Shown: positions 1 to 6,244 of the stretch, piece by piece
Layout: each line of letters begins with the position of its first letter
How positions within the stretch are numbered: the stretch's first letter is position 1
NCBI GenBank assembly: GCA_002378845.1
Contig: DFRY01000022.1
Coordinates: 21,968 to 34,641 of the forward strand
Direction: 5' to 3'
Length of the DNA stretch: 12,674 bases
Source: Ruminococcaceae bacterium UBA3451
GTDB taxonomy: Bacteria > Bacillota > Clostridia > Oscillospirales > Acutalibacteraceae
The notes under the pieces: model-generated
What the model saw: the letters and a program-made list of their open reading frames with translations, nothing else
Databases searched by the model: none
Told to the model about the DNA's origin: nothing
Made by a program: the position numbers and the translations under genes

Positions 1-23
1 AATAAATACGAAATGTTTATAAA

Positions 24-56
24 ATGGCCTCCTGCCCGGAATGGGCAGGAGGCCAT
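24..56 (-). terminator. Intrinsic terminator of the uraA gene
   Basis: A perfect 14-bp inverted repeat (ATGGCCTCCTGCCC at 24-37 and its complement at 43-56) encloses a 5-nt loop. Read on the minus strand, the hairpin is followed by TTTTATAAACATTT, so it works for leftward transcription. It lies about 20 bp past the uraA stop codon, as expected for a factor-independent terminator. On the plus strand there is no T tract after the stem, so it is probably one-directional. Confidence 0.9.
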
Positions 57-76
57 ACTCATTTTACAGGGGAAAA

Positions 77-1351
77 TCAGCCCTGTTCATCGTTTGCAAG
101 GTGAAGCCGGTCAATCACATAGAACAGCAGGCTTAAAACCATGCCGACAATGGTTGCAAGAGCCATACCCTTGAGCTGTACCGCGCCAATCGGAATGGAA
201 ACGCCGCTCAGGCCGGTGATAAATACGATGGAAGTTAACGCAAGGTTGCGCGAACGGCTGTAATCAACCTTTGCTTCCACCAGCAGACGGATACCGGAAG
301 CGGCGATCATACCGTACAGCAGGAAGCTGACGCCGCCGATAACCGGGCCGGGAATTGTCTGAATAAAAGCGGAAATTTTACCGATAAACGCAACGACGAT
401 GGAAAGCACGGCAGCGCCGCCGATGACCTGTACGCTGTAAACCTTTGTAATTGCCATAACGCCGATATTTTCGCCGTATGTTGTGGTCGGAACCGAACCG
501 CAGAAACCGGAAAGCATAGTCGAAATGCCGTCTGCAAGAAGGGTACGGTGCAGGCCCGGTGTCTTAATCAGGTCACGGCCGACAATTTTGCTGGTAACCA
601 GCTGATGGCCGATATGTTCGGAAATAACGACGAGCGAAGCGGGAATGATGATGCTGATTGCATTCAAATCAAAAATCGGAGCCTGAAAATTCGGAAGTGC
701 GAACCAGGCAGCCTGTTCGACCTGGGTGAAGTTGACCAAACCCAGAATGCAGGCCAGTACATAACCGGCTACAATCGCTACCAGAATCGGAATGACGGAC
801 AAAAATTTACGGAACAGAACGGAACCGAAAACAGCAATTAGCAGGGTGACCAGGAAAACCGCAACGGATTTTCCGTCAATTCCCTTTGCAGCGTCGGTTA
901 TTACAATACCTCCGGTCTGTGCGGCGGTGCCGGCAAGCTCCAGTCCAATCAGCGCAACAACGGCGCCCATGGCAGCGGGAGGCAGCAGAACATCAATCCA
1001 GTTTGTGCCGAAAAAGCGGATCAGCACCGCAACAGCGCAAAAAATAGCTCCAGCCACGATAAAACCGCCAAGTGCAAATCGATAATTCATCGATTGATTA
1101 CCGATAATCAGTAATACTGGCGATATAAATGCGAAGCTGGAGCCCAAATATGCAGGTGCCTTGCCTTTTGTTATCAGGATAAAAATTAATGTGCCTACAC
1201 CGTTCATTAACAATACAATCGCCGGATTAATTCCAAACGTGAGTGGAACAATTACCGACGCGCCAAACATAGCAAACATATGCTGGAGACTGAGCGGAAC
1301 TGCTTTTGGCAATGGTACTTTTTCTTCAACCTGAATAATTTCTCTTTGCAT
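77..1351 (-). CDS. uraA: Uracil permease, NCS2 (nucleobase:cation symporter 2) family
   Basis: This is a membrane protein of 424 residues, close to the usual size of UraA/PyrP, which takes up uracil with protons for pyrimidine salvage. It is hydrophobic throughout, with the many transmembrane helices expected of the family. The two acidic substrate-binding segments are visible: VISEHIGHQ (Glu245) and TTYGENIGVMA (Glu294), corresponding by family alignment to Glu241 and Glu290 of E. coli UraA. The segment GLELAGTAA is also typical of uracil rather than purine carriers. I chose ATG at 1351 over an in-frame GTG at 1358-1360: GAGGTG (1358-1363) lies 6 nt before this ATG and would overlap the GTG. 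The gene is transcribed alone from the promoter at 1434-1462. I see no PyrR-type or purine-riboswitch leader. A broader uracil/xanthine specificity cannot be excluded. Confidence 0.93.
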   Translation of the reverse strand: MQREIIQVEEKVPLPKAVPLSLQHMFAMFGASVIVPLTFGINPAIVLLMNGVGTLIFILITKGKAPAYLGSSFAFISPVLLIIGNQSMNYRFALGGFIVAGAIFCAVAVLIRFFGTNWIDVLLPPAAMGAVVALIGLELAGTAAQTGGIVITDAAKGIDGKSVAVFLVTLLIAVFGSVLFRKFLSVIPILVAIVAGYVLACILGLVNFTQVEQAAWFALPNFQAPIFDLNAISIIIPASLVVISEHIGHQLVTSKIVGRDLIKTPGLHRTLLADGISTMLSGFCGSVPTTTYGENIGVMAITKVYSVQVIGGAAVLSIVVAFIGKISAFIQTIPGPVIGGVSFLLYGMIAASGIRLLVEAKVDYSRSRNLALTSIVFITGLSGVSIPIGAVQLKGMALATIVGMVLSLLFYVIDRLHLANDEQG

Positions 1352-1433
1352 AGCTGACACCTCATTCTTTCATTTTAGTAAACCTTCGCGAAGCTTCGTT
1401 CGTTCTTTGACCGCGTCCGGCCAAAATCACCTA

Positions 1434-1462
1434 ATTTTACTTGTTTCTTGTCGAAATGTCAA
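1434..1462 (-). promoter_or_regulatory. Sigma-A promoter of uraA
   Basis: On the minus strand a consensus -35 TTGACA (1457-1462) is followed after 17 bp by the -10 hexamer TAAAAT (1434-1439). Transcription would begin near 1427, giving a leader of about 75 nt before the ATG at 1351. The leader contains overlapping short palindromes (CTTCGCGAAG and CGAAGCTTCG, about 1383-1398) but no terminator-like T run and no recognised riboswitch. Regulation of the gene is therefore not apparent from sequence. Confidence 0.8.
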
Positions 1463-1532
1463 CTGGTTTTTCAAAAAATATGAATAATTTTTTCTGGCCC
1501 AATTCAAAATTGGGAAAACAGTGGGAACTTGC

Positions 1533-1646
1533 TCACTGCAATTCGCTGCATGAATCATATACACGCATCGCGTCTATGCATACTGCTTCTTTAAAATATC
1601 CGGTATCTTGTACGTTTGCAGATGTTTCTGCTAAATTTTCATCCAT
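1533..1646 (-). pseudogene. 37-codon ORF, probable truncated remnant of a conserved clostridial protein gene
   Basis: A short minus-strand frame starts with ATG at 1646, and AGGAGGA (1654-1660) lies 7 nt upstream, one of the best ribosome binding sites in the window. The product contains YFKEAVCIDAMRVYDSCS and then stops after ELQ. From memory, this segment resembles the N-terminus of a conserved hypothetical family in Clostridia, in which VYDSC is followed by a DKDCLEDLRV-like stretch and a longer protein. Here that continuation is missing in all three frames. The TGA stop lies inside a small hairpin (1519-1538), and a second hairpin (1498-1514) follows. A possible promoter is noted at 1695-1723. 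I infer a gene whose 3' part was deleted. A genuine small peptide is the alternative. The function of the family is unknown to me. Confidence 0.45.
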
Positions 1647-1694
1647 AAAATAGTCCTCCTAACTTGTTTACTGAAACCCTTGTTTCTCAATACC

Positions 1695-1723
1695 ATTTTA
1701 TGGCGTCCGGTTAATTGTGTTAC
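1695..1723 (-). promoter_or_regulatory. Possible weak promoter of the 37-codon ORF
   Basis: On the minus strand, GTAACA (1718-1723; 4 of 6 matches to the -35 consensus) is followed after 17 bp by TAAAAT (1695-1700), the same -10 hexamer as the uraA promoter. It would place a transcript start about 40 nt upstream of the ORF start. The -35 is weak and the region is AT-rich, so chance is possible. Confidence 0.3.
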
Positions 1724-1863
1724 AGGATTCTTATTTAGATTGATGCGGGATTTCCCTTCATTTTTCAGGAAAAAGGCTTGAAAAGCAATGTAAATTCCGG
1801 CAGCATATTTGCGGTGAAAACCGGAACAATTCAGGGAAGGTATTCGAATTGAATATATACTAA

Positions 1864-1893
1864 ATAAAACATATTAATGTTAATATGTTTTAT
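1864..1893. repeat. AT-rich perfect inverted repeat (13-bp arms)
   Basis: ATAAAACATATTA (1864-1876) and its exact complement (1881-1893) flank a 4-nt loop ATGT. Only one G-C pair occurs in the stem. It lies about 90 bp upstream of the pit promoter, between two outward-facing transcription units. It could be a dyad operator for a dimeric regulator, or an old bidirectional terminator; the sequence alone does not decide. Confidence 0.6.
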
Positions 1894-1981
1894 ATATTTG
1901 AAATTGCCTGTTTCCGGCAAAAAGCACAAAACCCGAAAAAAAGTATGGTTGTATTTCGTTTGATTGTGGACGAAAACTGTA

Positions 1982-2010
1982 TTTATCTTTGATTTCGTTT
2001 CTGTTATACT
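1982..2010 (+). promoter_or_regulatory. Extended -10 promoter of the pit operon
   Basis: TGTTATACT (2002-2010) is an extended -10 element (TGn followed by TATACT). A poor -35, TTTATC (1982-1987), sits 17 bp upstream. A weak -35 combined with an extended -10 fits a promoter that may need an activator. The resulting 5' leader would be about 75 nt before the ATG at 2094. Confidence 0.55.
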
Positions 2011-2042
2011 TAGGTTAAGGATCTGTAAAGATTATGTTAATT
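2004..2042 (+). promoter_or_regulatory. Candidate PhoP-box-like repeats upstream of pit
   Basis: Four hexamers begin exactly 11 bp apart: TTATAC (2004), TTAAGG (2015), TAAAGA (2026) and TTAATT (2037). PhoP boxes of Bacillus-type regulation are direct repeats resembling TTAACA with about 5 bp between them, which gives this period. Each copy matches only 3 or 4 of 6 positions, and the first overlaps the proposed -10. A phosphate gene downstream makes the idea attractive, but the match is weak and the region is AT-rich. Confidence 0.22.
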
Positions 2043-2093
2043 GTTTCGAAACATATGGACAAGCGACTTGAAAAAACGAAATGAGGTTTTTAA

Positions 2094-3095
2094 ATGTCAC
2101 CTGTGCTAATCGTTGCACTATTCCTTGTATGCGCATCCATTTTTGTAAACGGATGGACCGATGCACCGAACGCGATTGCAACCGTTGTTTCCACCAGGGT
2201 TCTTTCCCCGCGTGCGGCAGTCATTATGGCTACGGTTTTTAACCTTGTCGGCATTATGTGTTTTGGTACGGCAGTTGCAAGTACCATTGCGAATCTGGTT
2301 GATGTCGGCACCGGCTCAAATCCGCTGGCGGCCGTCTGCGCCGCTCAGCTTTCCATTGTAATCTGGTCTGTTTCGGCATGGAAATTCGGCATTCCCACCA
2401 GCGAAAGCCATGCTTTAATTGCAGGACTTATGGGTGCCGGTATTGCTTATAACGGAATGTCGGCTTTCAAATGGGTTGAATTTGAAAAAGTTCTGTGGGG
2501 TATTGTAATTTCTACTGTTGTCGGTTTTGTAGCATCCTATTTTGTAACTAAGCTGGTTGAATTTGCATTTCGCCGTGTAAAACGCGGGAAGGCAAACCGC
2601 TTTTTCTCCCTTGGGCAGGTTGCTTCGGCCGCGCTGATGGCGACCAGCCACGGCGCACAGGACGGCCAAAAATTCATGGGCGTTTTCGTTCTGGTTATGC
2701 TGCTCGCCAGAAATCAGCCGATACCCGAAACAATACATATCGATCTTTGGATCATGTTTCTCTGCTCGCTGGTTATGGCAATCGGCACTTCCATCGGCGG
2801 CTACCGCATTATTAAAACCATGGGCATCGATATGGTGAAGCTTGAAAAATATCAGGGCTTTTCCGCGGAGGTTGTCGCTTCGCTCTGCATGCTGATCACA
2901 ACCGTAAAATCCGGTATTCCGCTTTCCACCACCAACACGAAGGGTACCGCCATGATGGGCGCGGGCGCCTCCCGGCGTTTGTCGGACGTGAACTGGGGGA
3001 TTGCAAAGGAAATGGTTATGGCCTGGGTTTTGACCTTCCCGGCTTGCCTGCTTCTTGGCTACGCAATGACCAAATTGTTTATTCTCATCTTTTAA
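2094..3095 (+). CDS. pit: Inorganic phosphate permease, Pit/PHO4 family
   Basis: This 333-residue membrane protein belongs to the PHO4 family of cation-coupled low-affinity phosphate transporters. The inverted-repeat signatures are present: GWTDAPNAIATVVSTRVLSP (residues 20-39) with Asp23 and Asn26 of the GANDxxNA-type motif, its partner IPLSTTNTKGTAMMGAG (275-291), and the paired loops GIPTSESHALIAG (99-111) and TSHGAQDGQKFMG (184-196). The length fits the short bacterial forms without a long central loop. The start ATG at 2094 is preceded by a modest GAGG (2083-2086), 7 nt away. The next gene, 52 bp downstream, encodes the DUF47 partner usually paired with Pit, which supports phosphate over sulfate as substrate. 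Some family members (CysP type) carry sulfate, so substrate is inferred. Confidence 0.92.
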   Translation: MSPVLIVALFLVCASIFVNGWTDAPNAIATVVSTRVLSPRAAVIMATVFNLVGIMCFGTAVASTIANLVDVGTGSNPLAAVCAAQLSIVIWSVSAWKFGIPTSESHALIAGLMGAGIAYNGMSAFKWVEFEKVLWGIVISTVVGFVASYFVTKLVEFAFRRVKRGKANRFFSLGQVASAALMATSHGAQDGQKFMGVFVLVMLLARNQPIPETIHIDLWIMFLCSLVMAIGTSIGGYRIIKTMGIDMVKLEKYQGFSAEVVASLCMLITTVKSGIPLSTTNTKGTAMMGAGASRRLSDVNWGIAKEMVMAWVLTFPACLLLGYAMTKLFILIF

Positions 3096-3147
3096 ATAGA
3101 ATATGCTCAAACTAATATAATGTTATTTTGAAGGGTAAGGGAATTTT

Positions 3148-3780
3148 ATGAGTAATTTTTTTGCTAAGGGACCGGACTATTTTGCACTGTTTGAAAAGGG
3201 AATCAGCATTTCCTGTAAAGCGGCAAAAGTACTGCAAACCTCGTTTACCGACGGCGTCATCGACAAAAAAGAGATTGACCAGCTGAAAGAAATAGAGCAT
3301 GAAGGCGACAAACATGTGCACGATTGTTCCAGCCTGATAGCAGACGCGTTCATTACCCCGATTGACCGTTCCGACATGATGGACATGGTTCGCGCAATTG
3401 AAGCGATTACCGACAGCATCGACGATATTGGAAATCAGATTTACATGATGCATATTACTCAGGGGAACGCAACAACCGTAAAGCTGGTGGATTTGATTGT
3501 ACGCAGCTGCGAAGGGTTATGCAAGCTGATGTCCGACTTCAAGCAGTTTAAGAAAAACGCGAAACAAGTAAAAGAAATGTCTGTATTCGTCAATAATCTG
3601 GAAGAAGAGGGCGACGCGATTTTCAGCGAAGCAATGCGCGAGCTTTTCGACCCGGCCAATAAAATGGAAATGATTGACGTGATCCGACTGCAAAATTTAT
3701 ACAATACAATGGAAAATTCGCTTGATTACTGTGAAGATGTTGCAGATATTGTAGAACAGATTATCATTTCAAATACTTAA
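3148..3780 (+). CDS. DUF47 / PhoU-like Pit accessory protein
   Basis: This 210-residue, highly charged, mainly helical cytoplasmic protein is of the PhoU_div (DUF47) family. It shows the PhoU-like pair of acidic metal-binding segments, EHEGDKHVHD (near residue 50) and EEEGDAIFSEAM (near 152), one in each helical half. Family members are encoded next to Pit transporters and are thought to modulate them, in the way PhoU restrains phosphate uptake. The ATG at 3148 follows GGGTAAGGG at 6-7 nt. The gene shares the pit promoter and ends 15 bp before a strong terminator, closing a two-gene operon. The family is clear; the exact regulatory mechanism is not established from sequence. Confidence 0.9.
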   Translation: MSNFFAKGPDYFALFEKGISISCKAAKVLQTSFTDGVIDKKEIDQLKEIEHEGDKHVHDCSSLIADAFITPIDRSDMMDMVRAIEAITDSIDDIGNQIYMMHITQGNATTVKLVDLIVRSCEGLCKLMSDFKQFKKNAKQVKEMSVFVNNLEEEGDAIFSEAMRELFDPANKMEMIDVIRLQNLYNTMENSLDYCEDVADIVEQIIISNT

Positions 3781-3795
3781 ATTCAAAGCTTTACG

Positions 3796-3824
3796 GCTCA
3801 CCTGATTACCGGGTGAGCTTTTTT
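3796..3824 (+). terminator. Intrinsic terminator of the pit operon
   Basis: GCTCACC (3796-3802) pairs with GGTGAGC (3812-3818) around a 9-nt loop and is followed directly by six T residues. This is a textbook factor-independent terminator 15 bp after the DUF47 stop codon. It lies just upstream of the thyX promoter, so it insulates the two operons. Confidence 0.9.
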
Positions 3825-3827
3825 GTA

Positions 3828-3856
3828 TTGAAGAGTTTTGTTTTGTTTGGTATAAT
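3828..3856 (+). promoter_or_regulatory. Promoter of the thyX operon
   Basis: TTGAAG (3828-3833), a 17-bp spacer and a perfect TATAAT (3851-3856) form a strong sigma-A promoter. The -10 is extended (TGG directly before TATAAT). Transcription would start near 3863, leaving a leader of about 30 nt. No other convincing promoter is visible before 10909, so this one probably serves the whole run of genes from thyX onward. Confidence 0.85.
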
Positions 3857-3892
3857 ACAAGATAAAGTCAAATTATGTATAGGAGAATGTTT

Positions 3893-4663
3893 ATGGCAAA
3901 GGTTACTCTGATTGCCTACACTCCGAACCCGGAAAAAGTAATTGCGCAGGCTGCGCGGCTGTGCTATTCCCCGGCTTCGATTGAAAATATTGCCGATGGC
4001 CTTACCGACGAGAAGATTGCCTCGTTTGTGGACATGCTGGCGGAAATCGGGCACGAAAGCCCCATTGAACACGCATCCTTTACCTTTGGAATTGAAGGGG
4101 TGTCCCGTTCATTGCTTGCACAGATTACGCGCCACCGCATTGCGTCCTACAGTGTGCAAAGCCAGCGTTATGTGACGGAAGCGCATTTTGAATATGTGGT
4201 TCCGCCGGAAATTGACGCGATTCCCGAAGCACGCGCGGAATTTCTTGCCGCAATGGAAGAAGATCAGCTCCATTATGAAAAACTGACCGCGTTATTAAAG
4301 GAAAAGCATAAGAACGCACTGCTTCAGTCAGGAAAAGACGAAAAAACAGCGGACCGTTCCGCGCAGAAAATGGCGATTGAGGATGCGCGCTTCGTGCTTC
4401 CCAATGCCTGCGACACCAAAATGATCTGCACGTTTAATGCGCGTTCCCTGTTTAACTTTTTCTCGCACCGCTGCTGCAACCGTGCGCAGTGGGAAATTCG
4501 TGAAGTGGCAATCGAAATGCTTCGGCTTGTGCGCGAAGTCGCGCCGAACCTGTTCCGGTATTCCGGCCCGCCGTGCCTGCGCGGTGCCTGCACCGAAGGG
4601 AAAATGTCCTGCGGCAAGAGGAACGAGGTGCGCGATTTTTTCAAGGAAATAGGGGCAGACTAA
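3893..4663 (+). CDS. thyX: Flavin-dependent thymidylate synthase ThyX
   Basis: The 256-residue enzyme makes dTMP from dUMP using FAD, NADPH and methylene-tetrahydrofolate, releasing tetrahydrofolate, so it does not need dihydrofolate reductase in the way ThyA does. The diagnostic ThyX motif RHRxxSxxxxSxR is intact as RHRIASYSVQSQRY (residues 80-93). The upstream SPIEHASFTF (His60) and the C-terminal GPPCLRGACTEGKMSCGK with three cysteines are also typical of clostridial members. Three in-frame ATGs occur (3875, 3887, 3893). I chose 3893 because AGGAG (3881-3885) lies 7 nt upstream and the protein then begins MAKVTLIAYTP, as in relatives. It is the first gene of the operon, and its stop overlaps the start of the kinase gene by one base, so the two are probably translationally coupled. 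Confidence 0.95.
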   Translation: MAKVTLIAYTPNPEKVIAQAARLCYSPASIENIADGLTDEKIASFVDMLAEIGHESPIEHASFTFGIEGVSRSLLAQITRHRIASYSVQSQRYVTEAHFEYVVPPEIDAIPEARAEFLAAMEEDQLHYEKLTALLKEKHKNALLQSGKDEKTADRSAQKMAIEDARFVLPNACDTKMICTFNARSLFNFFSHRCCNRAQWEIREVAIEMLRLVREVAPNLFRYSGPPCLRGACTEGKMSCGKRNEVRDFFKEIGAD

Positions 4664-5346
4664 TGAATGGAAGATTAATTACCATGGAAGGGCTTGACGG
4701 AAGCGGTAAGGCGACACAGACCAAGCTGCTTTGTGAGGCGCTTTCACAGCGTGGGGTAATGCTGCGCCGCATTTCGTTTCCCGATTATGCGGAACCGTCC
4801 TCCACTTTGGCGAAAATGTATTTGGACGGTGCGTTCGGTACCGACCCGAACGCTGTAAATGCCTATGCCGCATCTTCGTTTTACGCGGTTGACCGTTATG
4901 CAAGCTACGTCAGGCACTGGCGGCAAGATTACCTGAACGGTTCTCTTATTGTCGCCGACCGGTACACTACGTCCAACATTGTGTTTCAGCTTTCCAAACT
5001 GCCGAAAGCCCAGTGGGAAAGTTTTATTGACTGGGTGCAGGACTATGAATACGGCAAGCTTGGAATTCCAAGGCCGGATTTAACCGTTTACCTTGACATG
5101 CCGCCGGAGGTTTCCCAAAAATTAATGGAAGCCCGTTACAACGGTGATGAAAATAAAAAAGATATTCATGAAAGCAACGTTGCCTATCTGCGTGAATGCC
5201 GTGAAAGCGCGGCCTATGCCGCAGAGCGGCTGAACTGGAAAGTGATTCACTGTGCGGAGGGAGAAAATCCGAAAACGGTGGAAAATATCCATGCTGAAAT
5301 AATAAAAAAAATAGCGGAGGAAATGCCTTTTTATGTTTCAATTTGA
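4663..5346 (+). CDS. tmk: Thymidylate kinase (divergent clostridial type)
   Basis: This 227-residue P-loop kinase is expected to phosphorylate dTMP to dTDP, the step after ThyX. Visible are the Walker A loop GLDGSGKATQ (residues 10-19), the DR motif in VADRYTTSN (Asp99-Arg100), and a lid-like EARYNGDENKKDIHE (156-170). The usual GKTTQ of Tmk reads GKATQ, and the body diverges from the standard bacterial enzyme, as in a subset often annotated simply as deoxynucleoside or thymidylate kinase. The start is the ATG overlapping the thyX TAA, with AGGGGC 7 nt upstream; longer in-frame starts lie inside thyX. The 3' end overlaps the next gene by 14 bp. The neighbouring thyX favours dTMP as substrate, but other deoxynucleotides are possible. 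Confidence 0.85.
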   Translation: MNGRLITMEGLDGSGKATQTKLLCEALSQRGVMLRRISFPDYAEPSSTLAKMYLDGAFGTDPNAVNAYAASSFYAVDRYASYVRHWRQDYLNGSLIVADRYTTSNIVFQLSKLPKAQWESFIDWVQDYEYGKLGIPRPDLTVYLDMPPEVSQKLMEARYNGDENKKDIHESNVAYLRECRESAAYAAERLNWKVIHCAEGENPKTVENIHAEIIKKIAEEMPFYVSI

Positions 5347-6244
5347 GTTCCCTACCATTGAAGACCGAAAGTGGATGCAGCCGATTTTATCCCAAAGCGG
5401 AAATATGGGTAGCGAGTCTGCGTTCGGCACCTTATTCCTGTGGAGCGACACATATTTTTCCAAGGTTTGTCGCTTTGAAGATTTCATGCTGCTGTGTTCC
5501 GGCGGCCATTTCCATACTTACAATCTTCCTGTCGGCGGGGAAAAGCCTTACGAGGCCATTGACGCGATTATTGAGGATGCACACGAACGCGGGATTCCGT
5601 TTAAAATGTGGGGCATTACTCAGGACGGCATAGCCGAGCTGCAGGAATTATTTCCGGATCGGTTTAATTATGAGCTTGACCGGAACGGTTCCGATTATAT
5701 TTATGAAACAAGCGATTTAATCAATCTTCCCGGGCGCCGGTTTCATGGCAAGCGCAATCATCTTGCCCAGTTTGACCGCGCTTATGACTGGAGTTATGAA
5801 GACATCACCGCGGAAAACAGGGAAGACTGTTTGGCGGTGGCAAAGCAGTGGTGCGAAGCAAACGGCGGCTGCGACGGCGAAACCGGCTCCCAGAAAGAGG
5901 GCTGTGCCATTCGCAAGGCGTTTCAAAATTTTGACGAGCTGCATTTACAGGGCGGGCTTATCCGTATTGACGGAAAACCGGTGGCGTTTACCGTCGGGGA
6001 AGAAATTAACCCGCAGACCTATCTGCTCCATTTTGAAAAGGCGCTGGACGGTTATAACGGCCTTTACGCGGCGATTAACCACGAGTTTGCGGCGCGGCAT
6101 TTGTCCGGCTATCAATACGTGAACCGCGAAGAGGACCTTGGTCTGGAGGGCTTGCGCAAAGCGAAGCTTTCTTATCATCCCGCGTTTTTAATTCAGAAGT
6201 ATATCGTTACCTTAAAAGAGGAAGCAAAGGAAGTTTCGGAATGA
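5333..6244 (+). CDS. DUF2156 (phosphatidylglycerol lysyltransferase C-terminal-like) protein
   Basis: This 303-residue soluble protein consists of the DUF2156/LPG_synthase_C fold, a double GNAT-like domain related to aminoacyl-tRNA-dependent lipid aminoacyltransferases. The family hallmark DLINLPGRRFHGKRNHLAQF is seen at residues 128-147, with early FGTLFLWSD (31-39) also typical. There are no transmembrane segments, so the flippase half of MprF is absent. It starts with ATG at 5333 inside the kinase gene; GGAGG (5316-5320) is rather distant (12 nt), which suggests coupling to kinase translation. It overlaps the following acetyltransferase by 4 bp (ATGA). The substrate is unknown. The name of the family should not be read as proof of lipid aminoacylation. 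Confidence 0.85.
   Translation: MFQFEFPTIEDRKWMQPILSQSGNMGSESAFGTLFLWSDTYFSKVCRFEDFMLLCSGGHFHTYNLPVGGEKPYEAIDAIIEDAHERGIPFKMWGITQDGIAELQELFPDRFNYELDRNGSDYIYETSDLINLPGRRFHGKRNHLAQFDRAYDWSYEDITAENREDCLAVAKQWCEANGGCDGETGSQKEGCAIRKAFQNFDELHLQGGLIRIDGKPVAFTVGEEINPQTYLLHFEKALDGYNGLYAAINHEFAARHLSGYQYVNREEDLGLEGLRKAKLSYHPAFLIQKYIVTLKEEAKEVSE

Larger units (their letters stand above)
1724..2093. other. Intergenic region upstream of the phosphate transporter
   Basis: This gene-free stretch is AT-rich and carries no convincing reading frame on either strand. It holds an imperfect inverted repeat TTCCGG (1795-1800) / CCGGAA (1821-1826), an AT-only-stem hairpin (1864-1893), the pit promoter (1982-2010), a set of TTA-like elements at 11-bp spacing (2004-2042), and a 12-bp palindrome TGTTTCGAAACA (2042-2053) in the pit 5' leader. 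The octamer TTTCGTTT occurs twice, upstream of and overlapping the promoter spacer. Nothing points to an RNA gene. Confidence 0.6.

Noticed and set aside
1352..1433. PyrR-type attenuator or purine riboswitch in the uraA leader
   Set aside because: The leader is short, lacks the PyrR-binding consensus and any terminator with a T tract, and does not show the conserved purine aptamer positions. Only small palindromes are present.
1441..1653. 70-residue plus-strand reading frame with a TTG start
   Set aside because: It has no ribosome binding site, overlaps the uraA promoter and the minus-strand small ORF, and its translation shows no recognisable family.
2415..3110. 231-residue minus-strand reading frame opposite the phosphate permease gene
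   Set aside because: It is antisense to a well-supported PHO4 gene, is rich in His/Asn/Gly runs typical of frame shadows, and has no ribosome binding site or family motif.
3875..3892. Earlier in-frame starts for thyX at 3875 and 3887
   Set aside because: The ribosome binding site AGGAG at 3881-3885 lies after the first ATG and too close to the second. The ATG at 3893 has ideal spacing and gives the usual N-terminus.
5745..6122. 125-residue plus-strand frame within the DUF2156 gene
   Set aside because: It is a shadow in another frame, rich in Arg/Thr/Ala with no start signal, and is fully contained in a better-supported gene.
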